The position numbers and the translations under genes were made by a program. From Uranotaenia lowii (Eukaryota; Arthropoda; Insecta; Diptera; Culicidae): a stretch of DNA of 64,000 nucleotides. Under the pieces are notes generated by a model. The model saw only the letters and a program-made list of their open reading frames with translations. It searched no databases and was not told where the DNA came from. The stretch covers positions 281,311,456 through 281,375,455 of the forward strand of contig NC_073693.1 in NCBI RefSeq assembly GCF_029784155.1. The letters are read 5' to 3'. Below, piece after piece: positions 46,174 through 57,144 of this stretch (its first letter is position 1; each line of letters begins with the position of its first letter).

Positions 46174-48180
46174 GCAGGGCCGTAGGAAAAACTTACCCAT
46201 AGGGGGAGGGAGGGATTTGGTGTCCTTTTTTTCTATGACATTTTTGCTCAAATAATGAAATAAAAACATGTTATTTTTGAACACTTTTTGATTATTCATT
46301 TTTGAGTTCGTTCGTCTAGTTACATTGTAGATAGTTTATCGTGTTAAATAGAAACTTTTGAAAATAAATCCTAAAATCTTTCAAATAACGATTAGGATTT
46401 GTATAAAGAATCCTTTGGCACCAAAAAAGGAAACTTACTATCATCGATGGTTGAAATCTTAAATTTCCACCAAAATCTGGTAAACTTTGCTTAAAGTTGC
46501 CAGAAGTTCTCCCGCACGTATCCGTCCCGAGCAAATCCAGGCTGTTTTATTTAAAACCTGGAAAAATTCGGACATTCTATTTCAAAATTTTCAAACCAAA
46601 ATCTGGTCAATATTCGGGCAAATTTGACAAAAATCCAAGAATTATTCAATAAAAATAGAAAAAAATATTTGAAAAATATTGATTTTTAATCGTATTTCAG
46701 TTTTCCAAAAAATCGTGTATGTTTATTTTAATAAATCTAGCTTGTAAAGTTTAACTTTTGATGTCGAAATTTCCAACTATAACAATGCAGTTTAATTTTG
46801 TATTATTTTTCCAATAAAATGAGAATGAATCCGTAAAAAAATCAGGTTTTTCTTTAAAAAAATTTAGGCGGTCGAACGTTTTCCCATTTTTTTTTTAATG
46901 AAATATTTGGGCAAGTCCGAGTGAAACCGGGTTATCTTACCAGCTTAATTTTGCTTATTTGATTCGAACTTACAATATGTTTTTTAAGAAACCCTTCAAT
47001 TTTGAATGAGAATTCTAAAAATAAATCCAATTTCCAAAGGTAACAGTAAAAGATTCAAATTTAATTTGAATTTTCGTTCCTGAAAATACTGCAATATTAG
47101 TCATGTTGAACAATTCGCGAAAACATATGCATTCCCTTGCAATTTCTTATAAAGAAGAAACATGTATTTTTATTATCAATTTATTTTGATTAAAAATCAA
47201 TTCCTGTGGATGGATTTTTTTTTTGCAAAATGAACAATAATTCTTCTTAACTTTTGTCATTTTCTGTTGAATTGTGCAAACGAACTGACTTTGGTTAAAT
47301 TTTAAAATCGAACTAACAATCAGAATTATAAGTCTGCGATCTCTTGCAATTTAAATCTTTACCGACTAGATAATTTTATTTTGATTGTGGAAGTCATAAA
47401 CGAGCTGAATATTGAACCTAAATAAAAATTTGAGTTTTTAAATCTGTTTCGTAAATTTATTTTTCGGCATCTTATAAATCTGTTTCGGAATTTTAATAAG
47501 TTTTCTGAAATGTACATAAAAACGGTTTCTGAATTTGGAAATATGTGCCAAGAATTGAAATCAGTTTCGGAGCCCTCAATCATGAATCCATAATAATAAC
47601 TCGGATGTTTTGAGTTTCAATGATTATTTTTTATTTCAATTATGTATTTCACATCCGACTTGAATTTCGAAAAATTTCAATCTTTATCGCTATTTGAAAG
47701 CTTTGATATGTTTGAATTTAACATAAGAATAAAGCTCATGAACTCCGAGTCTGATTATGACATAAAAACTTTATTTTTATTTCATATTCGGAAAAATATT
47801 AACTGAATGTAAAAAATGTGCTTGAGTTTCGAAAATCATGAATCAAATTTTGAAGAAGATGTAAAATCAAATCTTAAAAGTAAAACACAGTTTTTTATTT
47901 CAATTTTGAATGATGATTCGATCCGAAAATCAAGAATCCTAAACTAGATATATAATCCGAAAGTTGAAAACATGAAACAGGATACTCAATAAAATTCCGT
48001 ATCAAGAAATTAATTACTATCCATAAGTGAGAAAATTTTGAAAATCTGTAGCTGAATTCTGAACCTGGGATTAGTTTTAGAGGTTTTGACATCAGTTTTG
48101 AGTCAAAATTATTACTATCGAATAACCTTTCTCAAACATCTAAATTTGATCAAAAATTTAAAATTTTGAGTGTAGAGTGT
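46174..48180. mobile_element. GGCCGTAGGAA-terminal family, copy 3 (right end lost)
   Basis: The left end reads GCAGGGCCGTAGGAAAAAC and is followed by a G-rich run. Internal blocks match copy 1 in the same orientation, including ATCGATGGTTGAAATCTT near 46443 and TTTCTGAAATGTACATAAA near 47503. Homology stops near 48180 just before the C-rich right terminus, so this copy is truncated. A CCCGG-family repeat is nested in it at 46492-46946. Confidence 0.6.
46492..46946. mobile_element. CCCGGATTTTGCC repeat family, copy D (nested, inverted)
   Basis: Runs from AAGTTGCCAGAA to TTATCTTACCAGC. Words such as ATTCGGGCAAATTTGAC and AAATCCAGGCTG are reverse counterparts of those in copy A. Diverged and inserted in copy 3 of the GGCCGTAGGAA family. 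Confidence 0.5.
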
Positions 48181-49902
48181 AGGTGGTAACAACTTTGGTG
48201 ACGCAAAACTTCGTTAAAAAATCAATATCTGCCATTTGAATGTTAATAACAATCCTCAATAGAATTTTGGGATGGTCGAAGTTTGCCAAAAGTTATTTGC
48301 ATCTTGATCAATCAGCAACTAAAATACGTTTTTCACTTCTTCGGAAAAAAGTAACATATTTGCTTGGAATCGGATTCAAACTCTAAACTGACGCAAGCAA
48401 AACATTTGTTTTACAAACGAACAAACTCCCTTCGAGTTAACTTTCTTTAAACTGCTGACTGGACAGAAAAAAAAACTCGAAAACAGGAAGGAATTTCTTC
48501 TGCATTGACCATTTTAAAGTCGGAAAAAATCTAACTCAACCTTAACCCAAAACTAACCAGCAAGCTTATTCGCCAACAAACTCCCAAAGGGATACAAACC
48601 GTATCAAGTTCAAAATTTGTTTTTTTCGCTAGCAATCTAAAGAAATGAAAAATAAAACGTTTTTTTGCCACTGATTCGGTTCGCTGGAAAAGTCAGGAAA
48701 GTTTCACTAGCTTAAAAAAAAGATTGGGAATGATATCCATATCATACCAATTGGAAGAGAGCTCGACATCAAACATTGCAAAAAAATTTTAAAAGCAGAT
48801 TAAATTCAAATGTAGACTAAACAAATCCTGGAATTTTTCTTCTTTGAACGACATCATTCAAATCGCATTATTAAAATTTTCGACTGCTTTCCCCCTTCCC
48901 AAACACCTTTAAACATATGACTTTTTAATCCACTTGCCGTCGTTATGGCGTTGATCTTCCGGAACAAATATTTGCACAGGAAAACAATCAAATACACACA
49001 CGCTCGGGAGAAAAACGGGGCGTTCGTTCTTCGCTTCCGGCTGAAAATTTATCCGTCTTCTTCCCGTTTAGTTAGTTGAATCAAGACGTTTTTCACTTGC
49101 TGTCTTTCGGGGGGAGAGCTTGAAGAAAAGATAAATTATCTACATGTGTTGTGAATGGCACATCTCTTTGCATTTCCCTTACCACAAGCGGGAATTCCAA
49201 GGAAACTTCTCCTTTCGAATGAGTGAAAGTCCTTTAAGGAAGCATTCCTCGAAGAAAAGGTGTCGATGTGTTGCCTCCTTCCAGGCGCTTTAAACCACTC
49301 GCTACCTTTTCGGAATCCGGACGGTAAATATTTGCATTTTCAAAATTTGCTAACCCGTGAAATGATGCCGGAGTTTATTAACAAGCGGAAAATGGTTTGT
49401 CTTGAGGTTGGACTCGGATAAAATGTTGTTTCCTTTTGCCAATGGGACGTGACCTGGGATCGAAAATTGAGAGCTCGCATTTTTGTCTGGTGTTGCGTTA
49501 AGACAGCATCGAGGGCTTATACGTACTTATTTTAAAGGTTATGTTCAGACCAGTCAGTCAGCGGTTTTTTACGGCTGGCAAAAATTAACTCGGCACTTAT
49601 GACAGGTTTATGAGCAATGGGCAGGAATTCGGACGAAACAATTGTTTAATTTGGTTTTGTCTTAATTTTTCGAAGGGTCGATCGTTAAACCAGAGAGCAT
49701 CTGCTCGTTCAGCCGTCTTCTGTTGAAGAAACCTGAAATAATTTTACCTTCGCTCGTTAATTAATGAAATTATGGAGAATTCATCGAATGCAAACTGCAA
49801 AACTGAACCGAGTGAATTCACTCGACAATGTCAAACGTAAAAATGTAACATTTCAAGTATTCCCCTCAGCCCAATAATCCATAATGCTGAAGCTATTAAT
49901 TC
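48181..49902. other. AT-rich then GC-richer flank of the LTR element
   Basis: AT-rich to about 48840, then GC-richer to 49900. The GC-richer part resumes after the LTR element at 55726, so it is the pre-insertion host locus. No exon or RNA gene is supported. Confidence 0.4.
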
Positions 49903-49907
49903 CAATG

Positions 49908-50069
49908 TGTGGTAGAGTTACACTGAGTAAGTATACTCTGATATATTCTACTCCCACGCTCACATGTACGCCCTCGCTGATCATCCCACACGCAGTCTGG
50001 TAAGTACAACATCTATGCCTGCTCCGCATTCTAAGTCTGGCTTCCGAGCGTATAGCACCGGTTACCACA
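49908..50069 (+). repeat. 5' LTR, 162 bp
   Basis: Starts TGTGGTAGAGTTACACTGAG and ends CACCGGTTACCACA. It differs from the 3' LTR only by three single-base indels, all in short homopolymers. Confidence 0.92.
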
Positions 50070-50072
50070 GAG

Positions 50073-50090
50073 TGGCGACGAGTCGAGAAA
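50073..50090 (+). other. Putative tRNA primer-binding site
   Basis: TGGCGACGAGTCGAGAA starts three bases after the 5' LTR. TGG at this location is expected for pairing to a tRNA 3' CCA. The tRNA was not identified. Confidence 0.5.
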
Positions 50091-52498
50091 AACCCGCGCG
50101 TGCGTTGAAAGTCGAAAAAGTTGGATAAGCGAAAAAGTAGCGTGCCTAAGCTTGCGTTGAAATCGTGAGTTTTGCTGTTAGAAAGATGAAGAAAAGGTGA
50201 TAAGAGTTTGAAAGAAGAAAAAAAATAATAATTTCATCAATCCTTAGTGGGGTAGTGAACTGAAAAAAAAAATGAAAAAAAATGGAAAGTTTCTCTGCCT
50301 ACCTAAGCAAGATCGTAGATTCAGTGGAAATATTATAATTATTTGATTGAAATCTTGCTGGTGTACTGAGTTCTGAAAATTTTATTGATGAAGAATTTCT
50401 AAAAAAAAAAGGAAAGGAAATCAGGAAGGTGCGAGAATCTGTAAAACCAGTGAAAATCGTCATCTATAAAAAAAAAAGTGAAAGTTTTACAAAACGCTCA
50501 AATAAGAGTGCAATTGAAATGAATATGGGGATCTCGAAAAAAAGTGTAAATAAGTTTTCAAAGTGAAATGACGTAGAAGAATGGAGTGAAATTTAGTAAA
50601 TCCTCATCAGCCTAAGAAAAAAGTACCTACAAGTTTCAATTTATGATGCGCGTTGACTCCATTTTGAGTTTCTCGGGAGACGCATCAGGTGTTGAGTTTC
50701 CCGCTTGGGAAATGGGCGAAAAAAAAGTTTATGAATGTGTGAGTAAATGTTGAAGATTCTGCCGTCCCCTTTACACCCACGACTAATCGAGCTGCACGAA
50801 CAGGTATGTTGCCATACAGAGAATTGAAGTTAGAACTGTTCAAGAGTGTAGAGTTTATTTTGTATCTATTTTTCATGTAGCAACTAAAATGGTTCATGGT
50901 TTATAAAGACATGAATTATTCTTGATCAACAGAAAAAAAGGATCAATTCAACATTTTATGACCAAACACACTCCTGAACAGCAACTATCAAATGATTTCC
51001 ACTGACTCAATAAAAAAAAAAGTTTTTGAATCCGCCTTATATTGCGTATAATTTGCAGAATCTCTGCCCCTTTTCAATTTGCTGGCAATTAAAACTATGA
51101 GCCAGAACCCAGAACGAACCAACACAAATGAGATGCGACGGTATGTGGAATTGCGCCTCTCCACAACATAACCACGATCGGGTGATCATCAGCATGCAAA
51201 ACTTCATAAAAGGAAAGAGAGAGAGAGGGAGAGAGTGCTTTCAGGACCACTGTAGGCGATGAGCTTTCAAGAGACCATTCAGTTCGTATGGCTTGAATGG
51301 TGAGTGTTTCAATACACTGACAAGCTGAAACTAAAGTAAGCTTGGGTATGAATTTTGTGCTTGAATGGAGATGCCTGGAATGATAAAAGTGGTAGTAATT
51401 AAATTTACTGTTGAGAACTCTAGACTGAGTTGTGTTTCAATACACTAGTAAGATGCAGTTTTTACAAACCTCTTGAGTCGTCGTATTGGTAACAAATTTT
51501 ACCAAAGATAGAAGCGTTTAAAAATTGGTTTGGAAGAAAAGCTCTCAATGATTGGTTTGGTTTCGGCGTTGAATCGCATAATTGAAGAGTTTCGATCAGC
51601 ATGTGTTCAGTTCCATATTCAAAGACAGTTATGTATGACTTCGATGTTTGGTGTACAGTTTCTAGAAAAAAAAACGATTCTCTTGTATTCGAAACATGCT
51701 GATCATAGATGCACATGTGATTAAATTCACTTGATAAATGAATGGAAGGACAGTGTGGGTGCGTAATTTTTTTCTTCAAGATGATGATCCATTTTCACTG
51801 AAATTCAATGAATGAATGTTTCTGTAGAATTGTTTACAATGAACCTCCACAAAAAGTTTTGATAAAATTATTCAATTTTATCATGTTAAAAAAAAAAATC
51901 ACAAAATAAATTTATTTTTAATAGGTGACTCCCAACTTATTTCTAGTCTAGGCTTTTACAGTTTGCCTCAGTTAAAATTTGCACATCTACCGGCTTATGG
52001 TATAAAAAAGGCATGGACCACGTATTTACGCTGGTTCGAAAATGTAATGATTGCTACCAATATCAACACAAAAAAAAAAGTTGGATGAACACTTTTCTCC
52101 ATAACATCACGAGTGTTGGTGTGAAAGGAGTGAAAGGTCTGAGTTTTGGGACATGGCAATCGAGATTGATGAAACCATTGAGAATTTCATACCTCGTGTT
52201 CAACAATAGGCGGAGACTTGTAACTTTGGTAAAACGGAAATGTAAAGCAAACAAATCGCTTTTATTGACAAAATCATCAATTATGCGCCGTAAGACATAA
52301 GACGCAAATTGCTTGAGAAGGCGGATTTTTACAATGGATCAAGTTATAAAAACTATCATATCTCATCAAGCAATCAAAAAAAAATCAAGTTTCCCAAATG
52401 AATTCCCAACCTCCTCCCAAAATTGGAATATATCAGCTCACCGTTAATAGAAATGGCATTCCAAGATACAAGGATTCTGATTAAACCACCTACAGAAG
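50091..52498 (+). other. LTR element leader and decayed gag region
   Basis: Expected to contain the leader and most of gag, but no frame is convincingly Gag. Purine-rich sequence dominates 50160-50560. The 95-codon ORF at 52013-52300 lies where late gag would be but has no recognisable motif. Additional small insertions cannot be excluded. Confidence 0.4.
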
Positions 52499-52518
52499 AT
52501 GAGGCACGTTCTGCTTAC

Positions 52519-52575
52519 AAACTTCAATGTTACCGATCTTCGAATTATGGTCATTACAATTTTAAGTGTAAAAAT
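52519..52575 (+). pseudogene. Gag zinc-knuckle remnant
   Basis: One frame reads CYRSSNYGHYNFKC near 52528-52569, a CCHC-knuckle layout in which the second cysteine is replaced by serine. Such knuckles bind RNA in the nucleocapsid part of Gag. Its neighbours in the same frame contain stops. Confidence 0.55.
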
Positions 52576-52690
52576 CAACCGAATGATAACGCTTAAAGCC
52601 GTAAGAGCTTTGGTTTTTGAAGAAACAATTCCAACTCGAGCAATTTTGACTACCAGCCCAACACTAAACGTTTCCAGAACGTCAGAAATG

Positions 52691-52982
52691 TGAAAACTGA
52701 TGAAAATTAATAAAAAAAAAAAAACTGGAAAATATTCCGTATATAGTATAGAAAATGATAATGATGAGTTCTGTCATGTAAAATAGGAGGTGTTGAAATA
52801 GACATTCGGGCCCGAGTTATTGACCTTAGTCTATAATTCTATTTATTTTCATATTTCCCTATCTCTTAAAAACGTAAACTAAAACTAAGGAAACAATTGT
52901 AAACAAACAAAACGAGTTTGGCTTTTTAAACCCTGAAGGTATGAACCGTTTCAAATAAAGAATTAAAAAAAAAAAAAGAAAT
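52691..52982 (+). mobile_element. Retroposed 3'-end fragment inside the LTR element
   Basis: About 292 bp ending in an AATAAA signal (AAATAAAGAATT) and a run of 13 A at about 52965-52977. It is bracketed by AGAAATG at 52684-52690 and 52983-52989, which fits a target duplication. Poly(A) signal, tail and duplication indicate LINE-type retroposition of an RNA 3' end. The source family is not identified. Confidence 0.65.
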
Positions 52983-52983
52983 A

Positions 52984-53180
52984 GAAATGTTACTTGATTC
53001 TGGTTCTGTTTATAATTTGATTGACGATAAGACGTGAGAATACATGAAAAACGAATGTGTTAACATACAAGCTGAGCGGTTGGACAATACAAAAACTTTT
53101 CAGGCTTATGGTAGAGTACCTCTGAAATTAAAGACAGATTTTTATGCAAAAATAGAGGATGGTTCTGAAAAAAAATCTCA
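52984..53180 (+). pseudogene. Retroviral-type aspartic protease remnant
   Basis: Reads LLDSGSVYNLIDD with the catalytic Asp-Ser-Gly triad (Asp codon 52996-52998). A TGA interrupts the frame about 16 codons into the fragment, after which recognisable protease sequence continues. The retroposed fragment lies immediately upstream. Confidence 0.6.
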
Positions 53181-53399
53181 ACAGAAATTACTTTTTACGT
53201 TAAGAAAATAGACAACAAGCTCTTCCGGGCAAAGAAACAGCACAAACACTTGGAGTACTTCAGGTTGGACTACATATTTCAATAAGATTTGGGATAAACA
53301 ACGAAATCGTTTCCAGAATTCAAAACAAACTTCAAGTTGACCCTTCTTATATGCAGAAGTATTACCCCTAAAATTCGACCTCTTTAACGTTGCCCTACC

Positions 53400-54190
53400 C
53401 CCTTGTTGTAGAAAATTAAATTGAAAATAGATAAAATACTTGAAAATGATATAACCGAACAAGTAACAAAACCTTCAACATGGATTTTTACCATTAACTC
53501 TAATTCTAAATGATAACGAAGAACTGAGATTATGCGTAGATAAGCGACGAACAAATGAAGCAATCCAAAGAATGAATCATCCATCACCAGTTTTTTAAGA
53601 ACCTGGCTACAAATTCAATGCAGCTAAATTCTTCAGTATTCTTGATAATAAGCAAGCATTTCATCAAGTTGAACTGGCAGAAGAGAGTAAAGAAATCACA
53701 ACGTTCATTACGAATTGGGGTCTTTTCCATTATACCAATAATTATTTGGAGTCAACTATGCATCTGAGTTTTATTCGAAACTTGATGAAAAGTATTTTAT
53801 CAGGTTGCAAAAACACCGTGGTTTACATGGATTCATCAATTCATATATTTATCTAGGGTCAAGCTGAAAAAGAACACGGTCAATCTGTTCTAGAGACACT
53901 GACTAAGCTAGAGTCATTTGACATCCTGTTGAATATTAGTAAATGCCAGTTCAACAAGTAGAAATCGAACTGGCTTGTTCTCCCGGCAGAAAATAAAGTT
54001 AAATCTCTTCTTCACTGCCGGCAGCCAAAAACCAAAGAGTAGTTGAGTAGTTTTCTCGGACCGATAACATATGTATCAAGATTCATAACAAACTTAGTTA
54101 TCGAAAGTCATCTCTTATGTGACTTGTTGAAAGATTCTTCGTCGTTTTGCTGGGATGCCTCACACAATCAAGCGTTTGACGTTGAGAAAC
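53400..54190 (+). pseudogene. Gypsy reverse transcriptase remnant
   Basis: Successive frames contain EELRLCVDKRR, then KQAFHQVELAEESKEITTFI and NWGLFHY, then VYMDSSIHIF, the usual order of gypsy RT blocks. The polymerase active site, normally Tyr-X-Asp-Asp, reads YMDS, so one catalytic Asp is lost. Several in-frame stops and frame shifts are present. An RNase H domain is not convincingly visible. Confidence 0.75.
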
Positions 54191-54329
54191 AACGAATTGG
54201 ATAAATTTAAAATCTGGAGTACTACGATCCCCAAGACTGCACCTGACTTGTTGTTACTTACGCTTAAAGATTTGTACCGAGCAGTTCTGATCCAAAAAAA
54301 AACAGCAACCTCGAGCTATCGCGTAGTTT

Positions 54330-55020
54330 ATCGTAGTTGTGTAGTAGTACATATATTGATTGTTATTACTACAGCATTGTGTAACCGTATACTAAGCCTT
54401 GCACACCATGAGCATTTGAGTATGAAAAGTAGACTAAGAGATCGGTGCTGGTGGCCAAATAGCGACAAGGATGTCGTTATGTGATGCGAGAAATGTGAAG
54501 GGTGTCGTATTATCCAAATTCCTGATCCTCCTGAACCAATGCATTGTCGACCTTTACCTAGCAAACCATGGGTGGATATCGCTCGCGATTATATGGGGCC
54601 AATGTCAACGGGAGATATATCCTTGTTGTGACCGATAATTACAGCCTCTATGTAGAAATCAAAATAATGACAGTCATAACCAATCAAGAAATTATCAAGT
54701 GTCTCGAAAAAAACAAAATGTTCAAACACTGGGGACTTCTCAAGCGAAAACTCTAGATAATCCAGTTCATTTCTTCGAAATTACACGAATTTTCCAATAA
54801 CATGAAGATCCACTCAACCACACTACACCATATTGGTCGTAGGCTAATAAAGGCGTGCAACGTCAAAATCGTTCACTTCTAAAAAAGGATGAAACTTGCC
54901 AATGCTCTCTACGGTGATTGGATATCAGAATTACAACAGTATTTGCAAATATACAACAGCACGCCCAACACAGCTACCTGGAAAGCACCATGTGAGCTAC
55001 TTAAAAAAAAAAATGTTGGT
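54330..55020 (+). pseudogene. Gypsy integrase remnant
   Basis: Contains the zinc-binding region (HHEHLSMKSRLRDRCWWPNS, then a stop, then CEKCEGC) and the start of the catalytic core (PWVDIARDYMGPMSTGDIYL with VVTDNYS). The later core and C-terminal parts continue in other frames (for example ANKGVQRQNRSLLKK near 54850). Multiple stops; inactive as written. Confidence 0.72.
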
Positions 55021-55542
55021 ATAAATGACCTGATATCGGAGATACTGAAACATCTACTTTGCTGAACAAGATCGATTATCGAAAAAAAATCAATGCAAAA
55101 GAATCGGAGGATTGAGACACAGATCTAAAACTTATTCATAAGAAAAACGAGATATTGTACTGATGAAGGATCTGCATACCCAGAATAAACGCTCCACAAA
55201 TTTCGTGAAAGAGAAGTTCGAAGTTAAAGTCACAAATTGTATGATCTTATTTTGGTAAACCGTATGACAGGAAAGTGTCATACTTGAATTGATAGAAGGT
55301 CCCTCATACGATCAGGGAACTCATAGTCATTGTAGTACTTTGTCAAATGGTACTGGAGTTCCACAGCTGCGTCGGTCTCTTCGAGTGCATCAAAAACATC
55401 TTAAATAAAATAACGCACAACGGAATATATTTTCTAACAACATGACAATCGTTATCAGAAATATAAAACGAAATTAAATGTGCAATATTAAACTAAATAA
55501 ATTTATTATTAAACATTAATAATAACTTATAATTTGTTCTTT
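55021..55542 (+). other. 3' internal region of the LTR element
   Basis: Decayed end of pol followed by AT-rich untranslated sequence. No envelope-like frame or membrane segment was seen. Confidence 0.4.
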
Positions 55543-55555
55543 AGAGAAAGGGGGA
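55543..55555 (+). other. Polypurine tract
   Basis: AGAGAAAGGGGGA directly before the 3' LTR, where plus-strand DNA synthesis would be primed. Confidence 0.8.
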
Positions 55556-55720
55556 TGTGGTAGAGTTACACTGAGTAAGTATACTCTGATATATTCTACT
55601 CCCACGCTCACATGTACGCCCTCGCTGATCATCCCACACGCAGTCTGGTAAGTACAACATCTATGCCTGCCTCCGCATTTCTAAGTCTGGCTTCCGAGCG
55701 TATAGCACCGGGTTACCACA
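55556..55720 (+). repeat. 3' LTR, 165 bp
   Basis: Same sequence as the 5' LTR with one extra base at three places (GCCTCC, CATTTC, CCGGGTT). It ends GGTTACCACA and is followed by the target duplication CAATG. Confidence 0.92.
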
Positions 55721-55725
55721 CAATG

Positions 55726-56380
55726 TAAATCACTTTACAGCCAATTCCATTCATCATACGTAATCTGTTTATGATTTTTTACTCACTCGGCAGCCAGAAA
55801 ACTTTCCCATGGAGTTTTTACTGAAGCGGAGGGGCGCCCTTCTTCCGGCTTTCGCAAACTGGTAGCAGCTGTAAAGAAGTCGAGGCGCGCATAAATCACA
55901 CAATTACGATTCCCGTTGAAGACTGGAGAAGGTTACTCCTTCAATAGGGTTCGATACTTTCAACCCTATCAAATTCGGAAACTCATCCTCCTGGCCGTGT
56001 CGGACAAGACGGGCGAGTCAGGTTCTTAAAACGTGATGAAGAATTTATGCCTTCATTTACCCTTCGAAGACGGATCCATTTCAGAGGATGGGAAGGTTTA
56101 GGTTCAGGGTTCGGGAGTCAAATTAAACAGGGGCCAATTCATTCAGCTTTGAAGACCTAACGAGTGCTTTCTAGCCGTAAACGGAATCTATTATGATGTT
56201 TTGCACTTGTCTCATGATTTTTTTTCAGTACTTTGTGTGATAAAGTTAAACCTGAGGAGTGTGATAAATATCAAGTTATTTACATACATTTTCTTTTAAT
56301 TGAACAATTCCTAAATAGCCTCTAGATGATGGCGAAGAAATAAAATAAAACTTAAAAATTCATAGTAAAATTTCAAAGTA
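55726..56380. other. GC-richer host flank
   Basis: Continuation of the host sequence interrupted by the LTR element. No gene recognised; an AT-rich part follows from about 56200. Confidence 0.4.
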
Positions 56381-56917
56381 TCTTCTTTCTTCTTTCTTCT
56401 TTCTTTTCTCTTTCTTCTTTCTTCTTTCTTCTTTCTTCTTTCTCTTTCTTCTTCTTCTTCTTTCTTCTTTCTCTTCTTCTTCTTCTTTCTTCTTTCTTCT
56501 TCTTCTTCCTTTCTTCTTTCTTCTTCTTCTTCTTCTTTCTTCTTTCTTCTTTCTTCTTTCCTTCTTTCTTCTTTCTTCTCTTTCTTCTTTCTTCTTCTCT
56601 TCCTTTCTTCTTTCTTCTTTCTTCTTTCTTCTTTTCTTCTTTCTTCTTTCTTCTTTCTTCTTTCTTCTTTCTTCTTTCTTTCTTTCTTCTTTCTTCTTCT
56701 CTTCTTTCTTCTTTCTTCTTCTTTCTTCTTTCTTCTTTCTTTCTTCTTCTTCTTTCTTCTTTCTTCTTTCTTCTTTTCTTCTTTCTTCTTTCTTCTTTCT
56801 TTCTTCTTCTTCTTATTCTTCTTCTTCTCTTCTTTCTTCTTTCTTCTTTTTCTTTCTTCTTCTTTCTTTCTTCTTTCTTCTTCTTCTCTTTTCTTCTTTC
56901 TTCTTTTCCTCTTCCCC
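56381..56917 (+). repeat. 537-bp TTC/TTTC polypyrimidine tract
   Basis: Almost uninterrupted CT-only sequence made of TTCTTC, CTTT and TTTTC variants; one A near 56815 is the only visible break. The 195-codon minus-strand ORF (Lys/Arg/Glu only) is its translation artefact. Such tracts can adopt triplex structure, and length errors in assembly are likely. Confidence 0.95.
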
Positions 56918-56929
56918 TAAATATGATTT

Positions 56930-57144
56930 CAAATCTGTCAATAAGTTTTGATGAAAACATATTTAAAAAAAAAATTCATGATTTTTGTTGAGTAATTTCT
57001 AGGTTCTGACTAAATCTGCCCGGATATTGCCCGAATTAATGGGCGTCAATTTTCAAATCAAATCCCCGGGTTTGCCAAGGTTATTTAAAAAAAGCTCGAA
57101 TTAGCCGTCCTGGATACGTATCTGAAAAAATTCTGGCAACCTTA
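56930..57144. mobile_element. CCCGGATTTTGCC repeat family, copy B (right part)
   Basis: Matches the right half of copy A, including TTTTTGTTGAGTAATTTCT, ATTGCCCGAATTAATGG and the terminus AATTCTGGCAACCTTA... less its last part. The left half is absent; the polypyrimidine tract occupies its place. Confidence 0.6.

Larger units (their letters stand above)
49908..55720 (+). mobile_element. Ty3/gypsy-type LTR retrotransposon, complete but coding-dead
   Basis: A 5.8-kb element with near-identical LTRs of 162 and 165 bp (TG...CA) and a 5-bp target duplication CAATG at 49903-49907 and 55721-55725. The order of remnants is a Gag-type zinc knuckle, protease, reverse transcriptase, then integrase, the Ty3/gypsy order. 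No envelope-like frame was seen. Every domain contains stops or frameshifts. A retroposed fragment sits between the knuckle and the protease. Lineage within gypsy is undetermined. Confidence 0.85.

Noticed and set aside
56373..56960. 195-codon minus-strand ORF rich in Lys, Arg and Glu
   Set aside because: It is the translation of the TTC/TTTC polypyrimidine tract and has no sequence complexity.
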